In this document: positions 8,403 through 16,435 of the stretch, piece after piece
Layout of the letters: each line of letters starts with the position of its first letter
Numbering within the stretch: position 1 is the stretch's first letter
Assembly (NCBI GenBank): GCA_944383245.1
Contig: CALWOU010000006.1
Span: 1-53,472 of the forward strand
Source: an uncultured Clostridia bacterium
Lineage (GTDB): Bacteria; Bacillota; Clostridia; Christensenellales; UBA1242
Length of the DNA stretch: 53,472 nt
Direction of reading: 5' to 3'
The notes under the pieces: generated by a model
What the model was told of the DNA's origin: nothing
The model's input: only the letters and a program-made list of their open reading frames with translations
Databases searched by the model: none
Translations under genes and position numbers: made by a program

Positions 8403-9440
8403 ATGACTAAAGTTAAGCAAAAGAAAGAATTAATCACACTTTTTGTAACGATAGGAATAATCACTATCTTTATCTTTTTTTATCCAATCATTCAACCTAG
8501 GATTTATAGTGCATTGTATAATAATTTTTCAATAATTAGTAACCGCGGAAATTTACTTGTGCATTTTATAACTGTAGATCAGGGCGATGCAATAGCAATA
8601 AATTTGCCAGACGGAAAAGTTATGTTAATAGATGCGGGTCCAACAGATTCCAATGTTAGCCTAACAACATACATAAATGAAAAAGTGATAAACAGTAAAC
8701 TAAATAAACGTATTGATTATTTTGTTATGACTCACGCAGATTCAGATCATATAGGTGGTGCGTTAAGATTGTTACAAACGTTTGAGGTTGACACAATTTA
8801 TATGCCGGTTGTAACAGAAGAAACAGCAACTTATTCTGAACTTTATGATTACATATATGAAAATGATTATAATCTAATTAACAGTGTGGATGCAGAAGAT
8901 ATTATAAAGTCTAATTACACGATAGAATTTTTTGGTCCAATTGATAATGTTGATGAAAATGATTCTTGCCAAATTATTAGAATTGAATATATGTCGCATA
9001 GTTTTATTTTTACAGGAGATATATCTAGTGAAATTGAAAGTGAATATGTAAAAACTTATGGCGAACTTTTGGATAGCGACGTTTTGAAAGTGGCACATCA
9101 CGGTAGCAAATATTCATCAAGCATAGAATTTGTGGAGGCAGTAAGTCCAAAATATGCGGTAATTTCGTGCGGACCTAATTCATACGGCCATCCAACGCAA
9201 GAGGCGATTAGTAGTATTTCTTCAACCGGTGCAACAATTTTAAGAACTGACAACGACGGAAACATCCTTTTTGCAGTTGGAGATTATTACGACTTAAGTG
9301 TTAAAACGGGTGGATATGGAATAACCGGTATCATTTTAGATTATAGAATACTTATTTTAGTTATCGACGGAGTGCTTATATTCTGCGCTGTAAAACGTTT
9401 GTTGCAAGAGAAAAGAAGTAAAAAAAGAAAATATCAGTAA
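8403..9440 (+). CDS. ComEC/Rec2-like metallo-beta-lactamase-fold protein, membrane anchored
   Basis: 345 residues. An N-terminal membrane helix (about 10-28, LITLFVTIGIITIFIFFYP) is followed by a metallo-beta-lactamase domain: VDQGDAIAI and LIDAGPTDS (about 57-85), the metal site THADSDHIGG (about 108-117), FTGDIS (about 202) and VAHHGSKYSS (about 229). A second membrane helix lies near 312-330 and the tail is basic. This matches the isolated C-terminal hydrolase domain of the DNA-uptake protein ComEC, also found as stand-alone ComEC-like hydrolases of unknown substrate. The ComEC channel domain is absent, so a competence role is not implied. No clear Shine-Dalgarno precedes the ATG. It is followed at 57 bases by the gene at 9498 and may share its transcript. 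Confidence 0.8.
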   Translation: MTKVKQKKELITLFVTIGIITIFIFFYPIIQPRIYSALYNNFSIISNRGNLLVHFITVDQGDAIAINLPDGKVMLIDAGPTDSNVSLTTYINEKVINSKLNKRIDYFVMTHADSDHIGGALRLLQTFEVDTIYMPVVTEETATYSELYDYIYENDYNLINSVDAEDIIKSNYTIEFFGPIDNVDENDSCQIIRIEYMSHSFIFTGDISSEIESEYVKTYGELLDSDVLKVAHHGSKYSSSIEFVEAVSPKYAVISCGPNSYGHPTQEAISSISSTGATILRTDNDGNILFAVGDYYDLSVKTGGYGITGIILDYRILILVIDGVLIFCAVKRLLQEKRSKKRKYQ

Positions 9441-9497
9441 AATTAAGTTGTTTTAAATGTGTTATTTTGCTAAAATAATTGTAATGGAGACGGGCAA

Positions 9498-9902
9498 ATG
9501 AATATCGTGCTTTTTGGTCTTGACAACACCGCTATAATAGATTACGCGTTAATTTTATCCAAACATTTATATTTAAACTTTATAAATGCGTCAAAAGCAT
9601 TTTCTAACTATTTGATGTCAAATTCTCTTAAAAATTATAATTTAGAAAAGGTAGAGCAGTCGTTTTTAGATAAACTATCAAGATTAAAAAATGTTATAAT
9701 TGCTCTTCCAAACGATATGTTCATTTCAAACAAAAATTATAAATTTTTTAAAAAATCTTTAAAAATTCACATAAAATTTGAGAAAAACGATGAAATTTTG
9801 CAGTCTTTAGATGAATTATTAAAACAAAAATCAGATTTTTCATTTTTAAGTGATACAAAAACAAGCGAAATTGTTCAAACATTAAAAGCAAAATTTAGAT
9901 AA
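9498..9902 (+). CDS. Shikimate-kinase-like protein lacking a P-loop
   Basis: 134 residues. The opening NIVLFGLDNTA followed by helix IIDYALILSKHLYLNFI and then NASKAF mirrors the start of shikimate kinases (strand, P-loop, helix, LGxxFxDxD). Here the G-x-x-G-x-G-K-S/T loop is replaced by GLDNTAII, with no Lys to hold the phosphates. A later strand KNVIIALPND takes the place of the usual strand before the conserved glycines. The protein is also shorter than the roughly 165 residues expected. It is probably a degenerate, non-catalytic relative, or a coincidental resemblance. GGAG lies about ten bases before the ATG, and the transketolase gene follows after 37 bases, so co-transcription is likely. 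Confidence 0.45.
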   Translation: MNIVLFGLDNTAIIDYALILSKHLYLNFINASKAFSNYLMSNSLKNYNLEKVEQSFLDKLSRLKNVIIALPNDMFISNKNYKFFKKSLKIHIKFEKNDEILQSLDELLKQKSDFSFLSDTKTSEIVQTLKAKFR

Positions 9903-9939
9903 AATAATTGTTTTTGTCTAAAATATATAGGGGGAAATA

Positions 9940-11835
9940 ATGAAAGATATAGATATATCTAATGAGCTAAAAATTTTGGGTTTGGAGGCTATCTCGAACG
10001 CTGGAAGTGGGCATTCTGGTTCGGTTATGTCCGCGGGTGATATTTTATTCACCTTGTACACTCGTCATCTAATATCAGGGCTAAAAGATGAACCTTTGCG
10101 TGATAGGTTTGTGCTTAGCAATGGTCACGCGTGTGCTGGGCTTTATGCAATTTTGGCAAGTTTAAATTTTTTTTCGCTAGACGAATTAAAACATTTTAGA
10201 AGTTTCGGTGGGCTTTTAACAGGGCATCCAGAAATTGATATTCCAGGAATAGACTCAGCCACTGGCCCGCTTGGGCAAGGTGTGGCAAATGCGGTTGGAA
10301 TGGCAATTGCAGAAACTATCATGAACGCAAGATTTCATCTTTCTCATTACACTTATTGTATGGTTGGCGACGGCTGTTTAGAGGAAGGTGTTGGGCTTGA
10401 GGCGCTATCTATTGCAGGGCTTTATAAATTAAATAAATTCATACTTTTGTATGATAAAAATGATGTTACATTGGATGGAAATTTAAATAAATCTTCAATT
10501 GATGATATGAAATTAAAATTTAAATCAATGGGCTTTAACGTGCTAGAATGCGACGGTCACAACAAAAAAAAAATAGATAGAGCAATAGATAAAGCAAAAT
10601 CTTCAAAAGATAAACCTACTGTGATAATTTTTAAAACTATAATAGGTAAGGATACACCACTTGCTGGAAGCAATCTTAGCCACGGAAAGGTATTTAAATT
10701 GGATGAAATTGATAGTATAAAAAAGAAGTTGAATGTGGAAAAACCGTTTTTAAATTTGTCAGTTGAAGCGAAAGAATATATGTCTTTAGTTAGAAAATTT
10801 AACGATGAAAAATTAAGTATTAGAAAGAAAAATTTTGAAAATTTCTTAAAAAATAACAAAAATATTGAAAAAAACTATAAAAATTTCACAAAAAATGCAT
10901 TAAAAATCAAAAATTTTAAAAATTTAGACAAAATTTCAACACGAGAAGCAAATGGTATTGTGTTAAATGAAATCGCAAAAAATGTGGAAAACTTGTTAAC
11001 ATTATCTGCGGATTTATCTTCTAGCACAAAAGTTAAAATTGAAAATGGCGGAGAGTATTCGGCAACTAATAGGCTGGGTAAAAACATAGCGGTTGGCATT
11101 CGTGAACACGCAATGGGGGCAATCGCAAATGGAATTGCTCTCCACGGCGAATTTGTGCCAATTTGTTCCACATTCCTAACGTTTAGCAACTATATGATGC
11201 CGGCAATTCGTATGGCGTCAATTATGAAACTTAGAGTGCTTTTCACATTCACTCATTCAAGCATATTTGATACGCCGGACGGAGTTACACATTTGCCTGT
11301 TGAACAACTTGACCAACTAAGATTAATTCCTAATATGATAGTTGCGCGCCCAGCAGATATAAATGAGTGCGCAGTGTGTTATAATTGGTTACTAAATGAA
11401 GAAAGTAAACCTATGTGTTTGGTGTTATCACGTGGAAATTTACCACCACTTAATATAAATGAAAATATGATTGACGGTGCCTACCTTTTAAAACAGGGTA
11501 AAGATAAAATAACAATACTTTCAAGTGGTAGTGAAATTCAAATTGCACTTGATGTGGCAGACGCATTGAAAGGAAAGTACGATGTAAATATTGTGAGTGT
11601 TATAAGTATTGAAAAATTTGAACAAATGGAAAAATCAAAACGAAGTAAATTATTAAAAGGCGAAATATTTGTGATAGAATCTTCTCCTTGCGTGAAATAT
11701 CTTAAATACACAAGCGAAAATCATATTTTCAATGTGCGCGATTTTGGCGTTACAGGTGATGAAACAAGTTTAAAAAATCATTTTGGTTTTACTTCTGAAA
11801 ATATATCAAAAAAGATATTAAAAATTTTAAAATAA
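9940..11835 (+). CDS. tkt: Transketolase
   Basis: 631 residues. Thiamine-diphosphate enzyme of the non-oxidative pentose phosphate pathway, moving two-carbon units between sugar phosphates. The N-terminal half carries the substrate His motif SGHSGS (about 20), GHACAGLYAI, TGPLGQGVANAVGMA and the ThDP/Mg motif GDGCLEEG (about 142) with YDKND. A linker of Lys, Asn and Phe (about 280-325) joins the pyrimidine-binding domain (GIREHAMGAIANGIALHG) and the C-terminal domain ending VTGDETSLKNHFG. All three domains are in one chain, not split as in many Clostridia. It is slightly shorter than the usual 650-670 because the linker and C-terminal domain are compact. A strong GGGGG ribosome binding site precedes the ATG. 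Last gene of its operon. Confidence 0.93.
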   Translation: MKDIDISNELKILGLEAISNAGSGHSGSVMSAGDILFTLYTRHLISGLKDEPLRDRFVLSNGHACAGLYAILASLNFFSLDELKHFRSFGGLLTGHPEIDIPGIDSATGPLGQGVANAVGMAIAETIMNARFHLSHYTYCMVGDGCLEEGVGLEALSIAGLYKLNKFILLYDKNDVTLDGNLNKSSIDDMKLKFKSMGFNVLECDGHNKKKIDRAIDKAKSSKDKPTVIIFKTIIGKDTPLAGSNLSHGKVFKLDEIDSIKKKLNVEKPFLNLSVEAKEYMSLVRKFNDEKLSIRKKNFENFLKNNKNIEKNYKNFTKNALKIKNFKNLDKISTREANGIVLNEIAKNVENLLTLSADLSSSTKVKIENGGEYSATNRLGKNIAVGIREHAMGAIANGIALHGEFVPICSTFLTFSNYMMPAIRMASIMKLRVLFTFTHSSIFDTPDGVTHLPVEQLDQLRLIPNMIVARPADINECAVCYNWLLNEESKPMCLVLSRGNLPPLNINENMIDGAYLLKQGKDKITILSSGSEIQIALDVADALKGKYDVNIVSVISIEKFEQMEKSKRSKLLKGEIFVIESSPCVKYLKYTSENHIFNVRDFGVTGDETSLKNHFGFTSENISKKILKILK

Positions 11836-11839
11836 TAAA

Positions 11840-11873
11840 AAATTTGCTAATTTATTTAGCGAATTTTTTTAAT
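11840..11873 (+). terminator. Rho-independent terminator after tkt
   Basis: Hairpin AATTTGCTAA/TTAGCGAATT followed by a run of seven T. Confidence 0.8.
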
Positions 11874-12096
11874 TAAATTTATGCGATAAAAATGAAAATT
11901 AAATAAAAGAAATTTAAAAATATTAAAAAAACATATGAAATATAGTATTTTTCATAAATTTTAAAAAAATTTTTTATTTTTTATAAATAAATATAATAAT
12001 AAATTATTTTAATCTTTTTATTTTTAAACAAACATTAAAATAAATTATTTTAATTATTAGAGAATAAAATTATTTCAATTTAAAAATCAATAAAAA

Positions 12097-12289
12097 AAAG
12101 AGATCGTTTTTTACACTCGAAGTTTCACATCATCTAAGGAATTAGAAATTGAATAAATTAATTAATTTTATTTCATTAAATGATAAATTCAATTTAGAAA
12201 ACCAAATAGCAAAACTTTTTTAGAGCATAGAACTAATCTCTTTATATGTAAGGTAACGTAATCATTTCTGATTAGGTAAACTCCTTACA
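12097..12289. ncRNA. Candidate structured RNA in the tkt-trmH intergenic region
   Basis: The 495-base gap between convergent tkt and trmH holds no ORF. Its right half can fold: outer helix 12097-12104/12236-12243 (8 bp), inner helix 12146-12154/12187-12195 (9 bp), and a separate hairpin 12247-12253/12283-12289 (TGTAAGG/CCTTACA) with an inner TAATCA/TGATTA pair. No promoter or T-run terminator is convincing and the strand is undecided. I do not recognise a family. The left half (about 11880-12090) is nearly pure A/T and shows nothing else. Confidence 0.25.
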
Positions 12290-12330
12290 TCACTATCTTG
12301 TGCGCAAATCAAAATATTATTCATAAAATT

Positions 12331-13146
12331 TTAAAATTTTTTTCGTTGATAATATGCTGTGTACAAAAATATAGATGTTGCGCTTGCAATATTTAATGAA
12401 TCTATTCCTTCACGCATATTAATTTTGGCAGATGTGTCTGCTAGTTCGTTTAAAAATTTGTTAAGCCCTTCTGCTTCATTGCCAATCATTAAAACGGTAG
12501 GCTTAGTAAAGTTAATGTTTGAAATATCATTGTTTGACTGCAGTGATGTTGCAACGAATTGAGATGATTTAAATTTAGATTTTATTAAATTATATAAATT
12601 AGTTATTTCTTCGTTTGATTTGAGTGTAATAATTTTCATTTTGAAAAACGAACCCATAGAAGTGCGTATTACAACGGGATCATAAATGTCAATACTGTGA
12701 CCGGTAACAAATATGCAGTCCACTCCAAACGCGTCAGCACTACGAATTATGTTGCCAAAATTTTCTTTTTTGCTTGGTCTATCAACTAATAATATAAATG
12801 GATTTTCGTTTGATGTAATGTTAAATGTTTCATTTTTCATATTAATTACGGCAATCAGTTCGCTTTTGTCCGTTTTAGTTGATAATTTATTCATTAATTC
12901 ATTAGATATTTCATATTTTTTGCAATTTGTGTTTGTTATAACATTCTTTGACCAATCTGATAAATTCTTAAAATCAGTAAAAACAAAACTATCAATTGAC
13001 CATTGATTATTGATAGCATCTTTAATGCTTTGCACACCTTCAACAAAAAATTTTTGTTTTTGTGTTCGTTTTGTGCGATTATCTCTGAGCGACACAAATT
13101 CTTGGTAGGTTGCATTTTCTTTTTCGATTCTAACGTAATTTTTCAT
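12331..13146 (-). CDS. TrmH/SpoU-family RNA 2'-O-methyltransferase
   Basis: 271 residues. SPOUT-fold enzyme that methylates a ribose 2'-OH in tRNA or rRNA using S-adenosylmethionine. Motif 1 is FGNIIRSADAFGVDCIFV (about 130-148), motif 2 VLMIGNEAEGL (about 215-225), and motif 3 DSLNIASATSIFLY (about 247-262), which form the knot. The N-terminal 100 residues (SLRDNRTKRTQKQKFFVEG) match the L30e-like substrate-binding domain. Length fits the family. The start follows TATAAT by six bases without a Shine-Dalgarno, so it is a leaderless candidate with a good -35. Rlm or Trm specificity cannot be assigned. Confidence 0.88.
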   Translation of the reverse strand: MKNYVRIEKENATYQEFVSLRDNRTKRTQKQKFFVEGVQSIKDAINNQWSIDSFVFTDFKNLSDWSKNVITNTNCKKYEISNELMNKLSTKTDKSELIAVINMKNETFNITSNENPFILLVDRPSKKENFGNIIRSADAFGVDCIFVTGHSIDIYDPVVIRTSMGSFFKMKIITLKSNEEITNLYNLIKSKFKSSQFVATSLQSNNDISNINFTKPTVLMIGNEAEGLNKFLNELADTSAKINMREGIDSLNIASATSIFLYTAYYQRKKF

Positions 13147-13152
13147 AATAAA

Positions 13153-13181
13153 ATTATAACAAAATGTGTTTCATTTGTAAA
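13153..13181 (-). promoter_or_regulatory. Leaderless promoter of the TrmH-family gene
   Basis: Minus strand: TTTACA (13176-13181), 17-bp spacer, TATAAT (13153-13158), six bases, ATG at 13146. Predicted +1 is the A of the start codon. Confidence 0.7.
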
Positions 13182-13249
13182 TAAAATAAAAAAAAATAAA
13201 AGGTTTGTTTCTAAATTTGTATTTACAATATAATGTTTGAAAGCGAAAT

Positions 13250-13281
13250 AAAAAAAGAGAGGGTAAACTCTCTTTTTGTGT
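13250..13281 (-). terminator. Rho-independent terminator after rpsI
   Basis: Hairpin AAGAGAG/CTCTCTT followed on the minus strand by a T run. The structure is symmetric enough to work in both directions. Confidence 0.8.
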
Positions 13282-13300
13282 ATGATATCTGAATTGAAGA

Positions 13301-13837
13301 TCAACGTTTGCTGAATTGTGGTGCACGACGTGCTTTCTTTAAACCATATTTTTTACGTTCTTTCTTTCTAGCGTCGCGGGTGACAAAACCGGCTTTTTTA
13401 AGTTCTTCTCTAAGTTCTGGGCGGAATTCCATAAGTGCGCGAGTGATTCCGTGACGAAGAGCACCTGCTTGACCAGCTTTTCCACCACCATAGATATTTG
13501 CAGTGATGTCAACACTAGATTCAGTTTCAGTTAAAACAAGTGGTTGTTTAACGATTGTGATTAAAGTTGCTAAATCAAAATATTCGTTTAATTCTTTTCC
13601 GTTAACTGTGATTTTACCTGTACCTGTTGTGATACGAACACGTGCAACCGATGTTTTTCTTCTACCTGTTCCTAAGAATTCTTGTGCTTTTGCCTTTGTT
13701 GTTTTCTTAGCTGGTTTTTTAGCAGTTGCTTTCTTTTCAACTTTTTCTGCTTTCACTTTTTCAGTTGTGGTTTCTTTAGTTTCAGTTTTTTTAGTTGCTG
13801 GTTTTCTAGTTTTCTTTTCTACGATTTCTTCTGCCAT
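13301..13837 (-). CDS. rpsI: 30S ribosomal protein S9 with a long N-terminal extension
   Basis: 178 residues, against about 130 for standard S9. The conserved body starts at [16 protein letters not shown] (about 51) and ends with the universal [14 protein letters not shown] tail that reaches into the ribosomal P site. The first 50 residues are a low-complexity run of Lys, Thr, Glu, Ala and Pro ([17 protein letters not shown] and [11 protein letters not shown]), likely disordered, resembling extensions seen on some translation proteins in uncultured Clostridia. The ATG overlaps the rplM stop by one base (TAATG), and GGAGG lies about ten bases upstream inside rplM, so the two are translationally coupled. 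Second gene of the rplM-rpsI operon. Confidence 0.96.
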   Translation of the reverse strand: MAEEIVEKKTRKPATKKTETKETTTEKVKAEKVEKKATAKKPAKKTTKAKAQEFLGTGRRKTSVARVRITTGTGKITVNGKELNEYFDLATLITIVKQPLVLTETESSVDITANIYGGGKAGQAGALRHGITRALMEFRPELREELKKAGFVTRDARKKERKKYGLKKARRAPQFSKR

Positions 13838-14274
13838 TAGATTTTACCTCCGTTCCAAACTTCTGGTTTTTGCGCTGCGTTATCGTGCTCAGCGCCTTTA
13901 TAAATGTGCACGTGAGTTGCCATTTTTCTTCCTAAACTATTCTTTGGAAGCATACCTTTAATAGCACGAAGAAGTGCAACGTCGCTATTTTTTTCCATCA
14001 TAGCCTTATATTGAGTTAGGTGCAATCCAGATGTGTAACCAGAATAACGTTTAAAATATTTTTGAGTTTCTTTTTTACCTGTTAAAACAAGTTTATCGCT
14101 GTTGATAACAATAACGTTATCTCCGCAGTCTACATTTGGTGTGAATGTAGGTTTATGTTTACCACGAAGAAGAGTGGCAACCTCGCTAGCAACACGGCCG
14201 AGTGGCTTATCTGCTGCGTCAATTAAATACCATTTCTTCTCAACTGTGGCTTTATTTGCCATAATTGTACGCAT
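13837..14274 (-). CDS. rplM: 50S ribosomal protein L13
   Basis: 145 residues, normal family length. Early assembly protein of the large subunit. Typical segments: [64 protein letters not shown] and [12 protein letters not shown]. The start ATG at 14274 has AAGGAG about 12 bases upstream; a second Met four codons later is less likely. First gene of the canonical rplM-rpsI operon. It is preceded by a leader of about 400 bases with a terminator-like hairpin and a partial duplication that includes its own start codon, so expression is probably controlled in the leader. Confidence 0.96.
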   Translation of the reverse strand: MRTIMANKATVEKKWYLIDAADKPLGRVASEVATLLRGKHKPTFTPNVDCGDNVIVINSDKLVLTGKKETQKYFKRYSGYTSGLHLTQYKAMMEKNSDVALLRAIKGMLPKNSLGRKMATHVHIYKGAEHDNAAQKPEVWNGGKI

Positions 14275-14306
14275 AATTTTTTCTCCTTATTTAAATTTCA
14301 CGAACG

Positions 14307-14385
14307 AACGTGAGTGATTGGGCATTTTTTATAAAGTTTGCAAAGAATTTGCAAAGTTTAATAAGAAATGGACAAAACTTGTGAG
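14307..14385 (-). repeat. rplM leader repeat, proximal copy
   Basis: 79-bp unit repeated 173 bp upstream with a few mismatches. In the sense of the gene it contains GCCCAATCACTCACG and a short CACG/CGTG hairpin just before the ribosome binding site of rplM. Confidence 0.75.
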
Positions 14386-14479
14386 GTTACGAACAAGTGA
14401 AATTTATAGATGCAAAAATTCAAGTAAATTATATGCGTCAGCATATAATTGTACGCATTCCCTATATTTCACCTGCTCA

Positions 14480-14558
14480 AACGTGAGTGATTGGGCATTT
14501 TTTATAAAGTTTGCAAAGAATTTGCAAAATTCAATAAGAAATGGACAAAACTTGTGAG
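14480..14558 (-). repeat. rplM leader repeat, distal copy
   Basis: Second copy of the 79-bp unit. Following it (14445-14458, minus strand) is ATGCGTACAATTAT, identical to the first 14 bases of the rplM coding sequence, so the duplication took in the start codon. The distal copy has no usable reading frame. Confidence 0.75.
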
Positions 14559-14592
14559 TTAGTTAGTTTATTAAGTGTAATAATGAATAAAA

Positions 14593-14620
14593 TTTAGCCT
14601 TATTTCGCGTTCAGGCTAAA
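14593..14620 (-). terminator. Terminator-like hairpin (attenuator) in the rplM leader
   Basis: TTTAGCC/GGCTAAA stem followed on the minus strand by TTTTATT, about 50-80 bases after the predicted transcript start. An overlapping alternative hairpin (AAGGT/ACCTT just upstream) could compete with it. This fits transcription attenuation of the ribosomal protein operon; the regulator is not identifiable. Confidence 0.5.
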
Positions 14621-14678
14621 AGGTTTAAACTACCTTTTCGTGTGGCAAAAAGGCATTTAAACATAGCAATACAAATGT

Positions 14679-14707
14679 ATTATAGACAAAATAAAATAAT
14701 TTGTCAA
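14679..14707 (-). promoter_or_regulatory. Consensus sigma-A promoter of rplM-rpsI
   Basis: Minus strand: perfect TTGACA (14702-14707), 17-bp spacer, perfect TATAAT (14679-14684). Transcript start near 14672, giving a leader of about 400 bases. Confidence 0.9.
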
Positions 14708-14756
14708 TAGATTGAAACATTTTTTTTCTAATATTTTTGAAAAGGCATATTTACTA

Positions 14757-14785
14757 TTGACAAGTGTTTATTATTGTGTTAAAAT
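14757..14785 (+). promoter_or_regulatory. Sigma-A promoter of the three-paralogue operon
   Basis: TTGACA (14757-14762), 17-bp spacer, TAAAAT (14780-14785), divergent from the rplM promoter about 50 bp away. Transcript start near 14792. Confidence 0.85.
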
Positions 14786-14847
14786 GACTAAACTTGCTAA
14801 ACTAAACGCAAGGACAGGGGTGCAATTTAATAGATAAGGAATGATTT

Positions 14848-15633
14848 ATGGATGAGAAATTGGTGGTTGCACTAGCAAAATTAAAAGAACAAGAAGAGGA
14901 AAAACGTAAAGCAGAAAATATGGTTCACGTTTTAAACGAGGATTTATTGTTGCTTAAAAAGGCACGTAACTATGCAATTCAACACGAACTCGACGTGCAA
15001 GAAAGTTATCTAAACAATTTGGCAAATCTTTCAAAAGATATGCCAATCAGTGCAATAAGTTACGCGCGCGAATTGATGAAGTTTGCAAAACCAGATAAAG
15101 TTAGCGAGATTGAAAAAGACGAAAGTTTCAAAATTGAATCTTGCCACACCACTTTGCAAATAAGCACAGACATAAGCATTGAAGAAGGTCCTTTTGAAGT
15201 TAAGAGTTTATCATATGGGAATTTTGAGTTTACACATTCAACCAAAGAAGACGCGCTAAAGAGAAAAGAATTAGTTATTTCTAATTTAAAAAAGAAAATT
15301 GCAGATAACGAGTGGGATGGTATAACTGATTCTTTTATGTTTGCTTTAGGAAAAACAGGATACATCCAAATATTTGCAAACTTAGATTTTAAGAAAAATC
15401 CAGAATTGCTAGATCTTATTGACAGCATTTCTTATGATTTTACACCCACGGTTGCTAATGGAAGGGCATATTTTAATATAGAAGTTTCACTTCACTTTAA
15501 GGATTTAAGCGACTTAACAATTTATTTAGATGCCAACACCTTTTCTTGCCTTAGCGAGGATGAAAAACGCATAGTCGTAAACGACAATACTAGCAATGCA
15601 TTTTTCAATATTTTAACAAAAGATATGGAGTAA
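14848..15633 (+). CDS. Paralogue 1 of a three-gene family, coiled-coil plus beta-rich domain
   Basis: 261 residues, no recognised domain. Residues about 1-50 are a charged helix likely to form a coiled coil (KLKEQEEEKRKAENMVHVL). A second helix MPISAISYARELMKFAKP (about 71-88) aligns with equivalent helices in the next two genes. The rest is beta-rich with a helix KRKELVISNLKKK before an EWDGITDSFMF segment that also has counterparts in the neighbours. No signal peptide or membrane segment. AAGGA lies eight bases before the ATG. First gene of the operon under a strong promoter. The repeated gene architecture suggests subunits of one assembly, but this is inferred. Confidence 0.7.
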   Translation: MDEKLVVALAKLKEQEEEKRKAENMVHVLNEDLLLLKKARNYAIQHELDVQESYLNNLANLSKDMPISAISYARELMKFAKPDKVSEIEKDESFKIESCHTTLQISTDISIEEGPFEVKSLSYGNFEFTHSTKEDALKRKELVISNLKKKIADNEWDGITDSFMFALGKTGYIQIFANLDFKKNPELLDLIDSISYDFTPTVANGRAYFNIEVSLHFKDLSDLTIYLDANTFSCLSEDEKRIVVNDNTSNAFFNILTKDME

Positions 15634-15645
15634 TTTCACACTATT

Positions 15646-16428
15646 ATGGAAAATCAAAAATTAATAAACGAACTTATTAATATAAAACAATCTTACGATA
15701 CACAACATGGTCAATATCAACAGTTATCAACTGAGATAAAGGCTCTTGAAGAAAGGAGAAAATCGTCAGAAACAATGTTAAATCAAACAAAAGATGATTA
15801 TTTAAAAAAACTTCAAGAGGTTGCAACTAAAAAAAAGGTAAGCATATTAAGGTTTGCCTATGAGGTTTTAAAGGAAAAAAGAAAAAATAACATTGAACCA
15901 ATCGCAGAATTATATATAGATTCTGCCAAGTGTATAGCAATAGAAACTGATATAAAAAATGATGGAATTTTCAAAGCAAAATATAATCCAGACGGTCGCA
16001 AAATTCATTGGAAATATTCTGGCGAGGAGTATAGTAAAAGTCGCAAGAGAGAATTGTTTTTTAAGCTCGAAAAAGAATATAAACTAGGAAAATGGAATGC
16101 CGTTACCTTACTGAATGTTTTAGTTAAATGTGGATTAGAAAATATTGAATTAACTGTGCCTGTGGATTTATTTTATCCACTAAAAAACGGCTTATGTTTG
16201 ATTGATTATGTTGAGGATGTCAAATTGGGATTCTATCCAAATTTAGACGATGTAAAACCTAAAGATTTAAAAGTTTGCTTCGATTTATTTTTTGGTAGAT
16301 TGCCCGATTTATATGTCAATTTATATTCTAACGAATTAGGAGATTATAGTATATCAAGGATGTGGATTGCAAATAAACACATAGAAAAAGCGTGTGTTAA
16401 TGTTTTAAGTGCGAACTTGGACGAATAG
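15646..16428 (+). CDS. Paralogue 2 of the three-gene family
   Basis: 260 residues, nearly the same length and layout as its neighbours: coiled-coil helix of about 60 residues (KALEERRKSSETMLNQTK), then VSILRFAYEVLKEKR aligning with the second helix of paralogue 1, a tryptophan-containing KIHWKYSGEEYSKSRKR, and KLGKWNAVTLLNVLVK matching the EWDG segment of paralogue 1. Sequence identity is low, so the duplication is old. It starts 12 bases after the previous stop; the ATG has only a distant GGAG, so coupling to upstream translation is likely. Function unknown. Confidence 0.7.
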   Translation: MENQKLINELINIKQSYDTQHGQYQQLSTEIKALEERRKSSETMLNQTKDDYLKKLQEVATKKKVSILRFAYEVLKEKRKNNIEPIAELYIDSAKCIAIETDIKNDGIFKAKYNPDGRKIHWKYSGEEYSKSRKRELFFKLEKEYKLGKWNAVTLLNVLVKCGLENIELTVPVDLFYPLKNGLCLIDYVEDVKLGFYPNLDDVKPKDLKVCFDLFFGRLPDLYVNLYSNELGDYSISRMWIANKHIEKACVNVLSANLDE

Positions 16429-16435
16429 GAGGACT

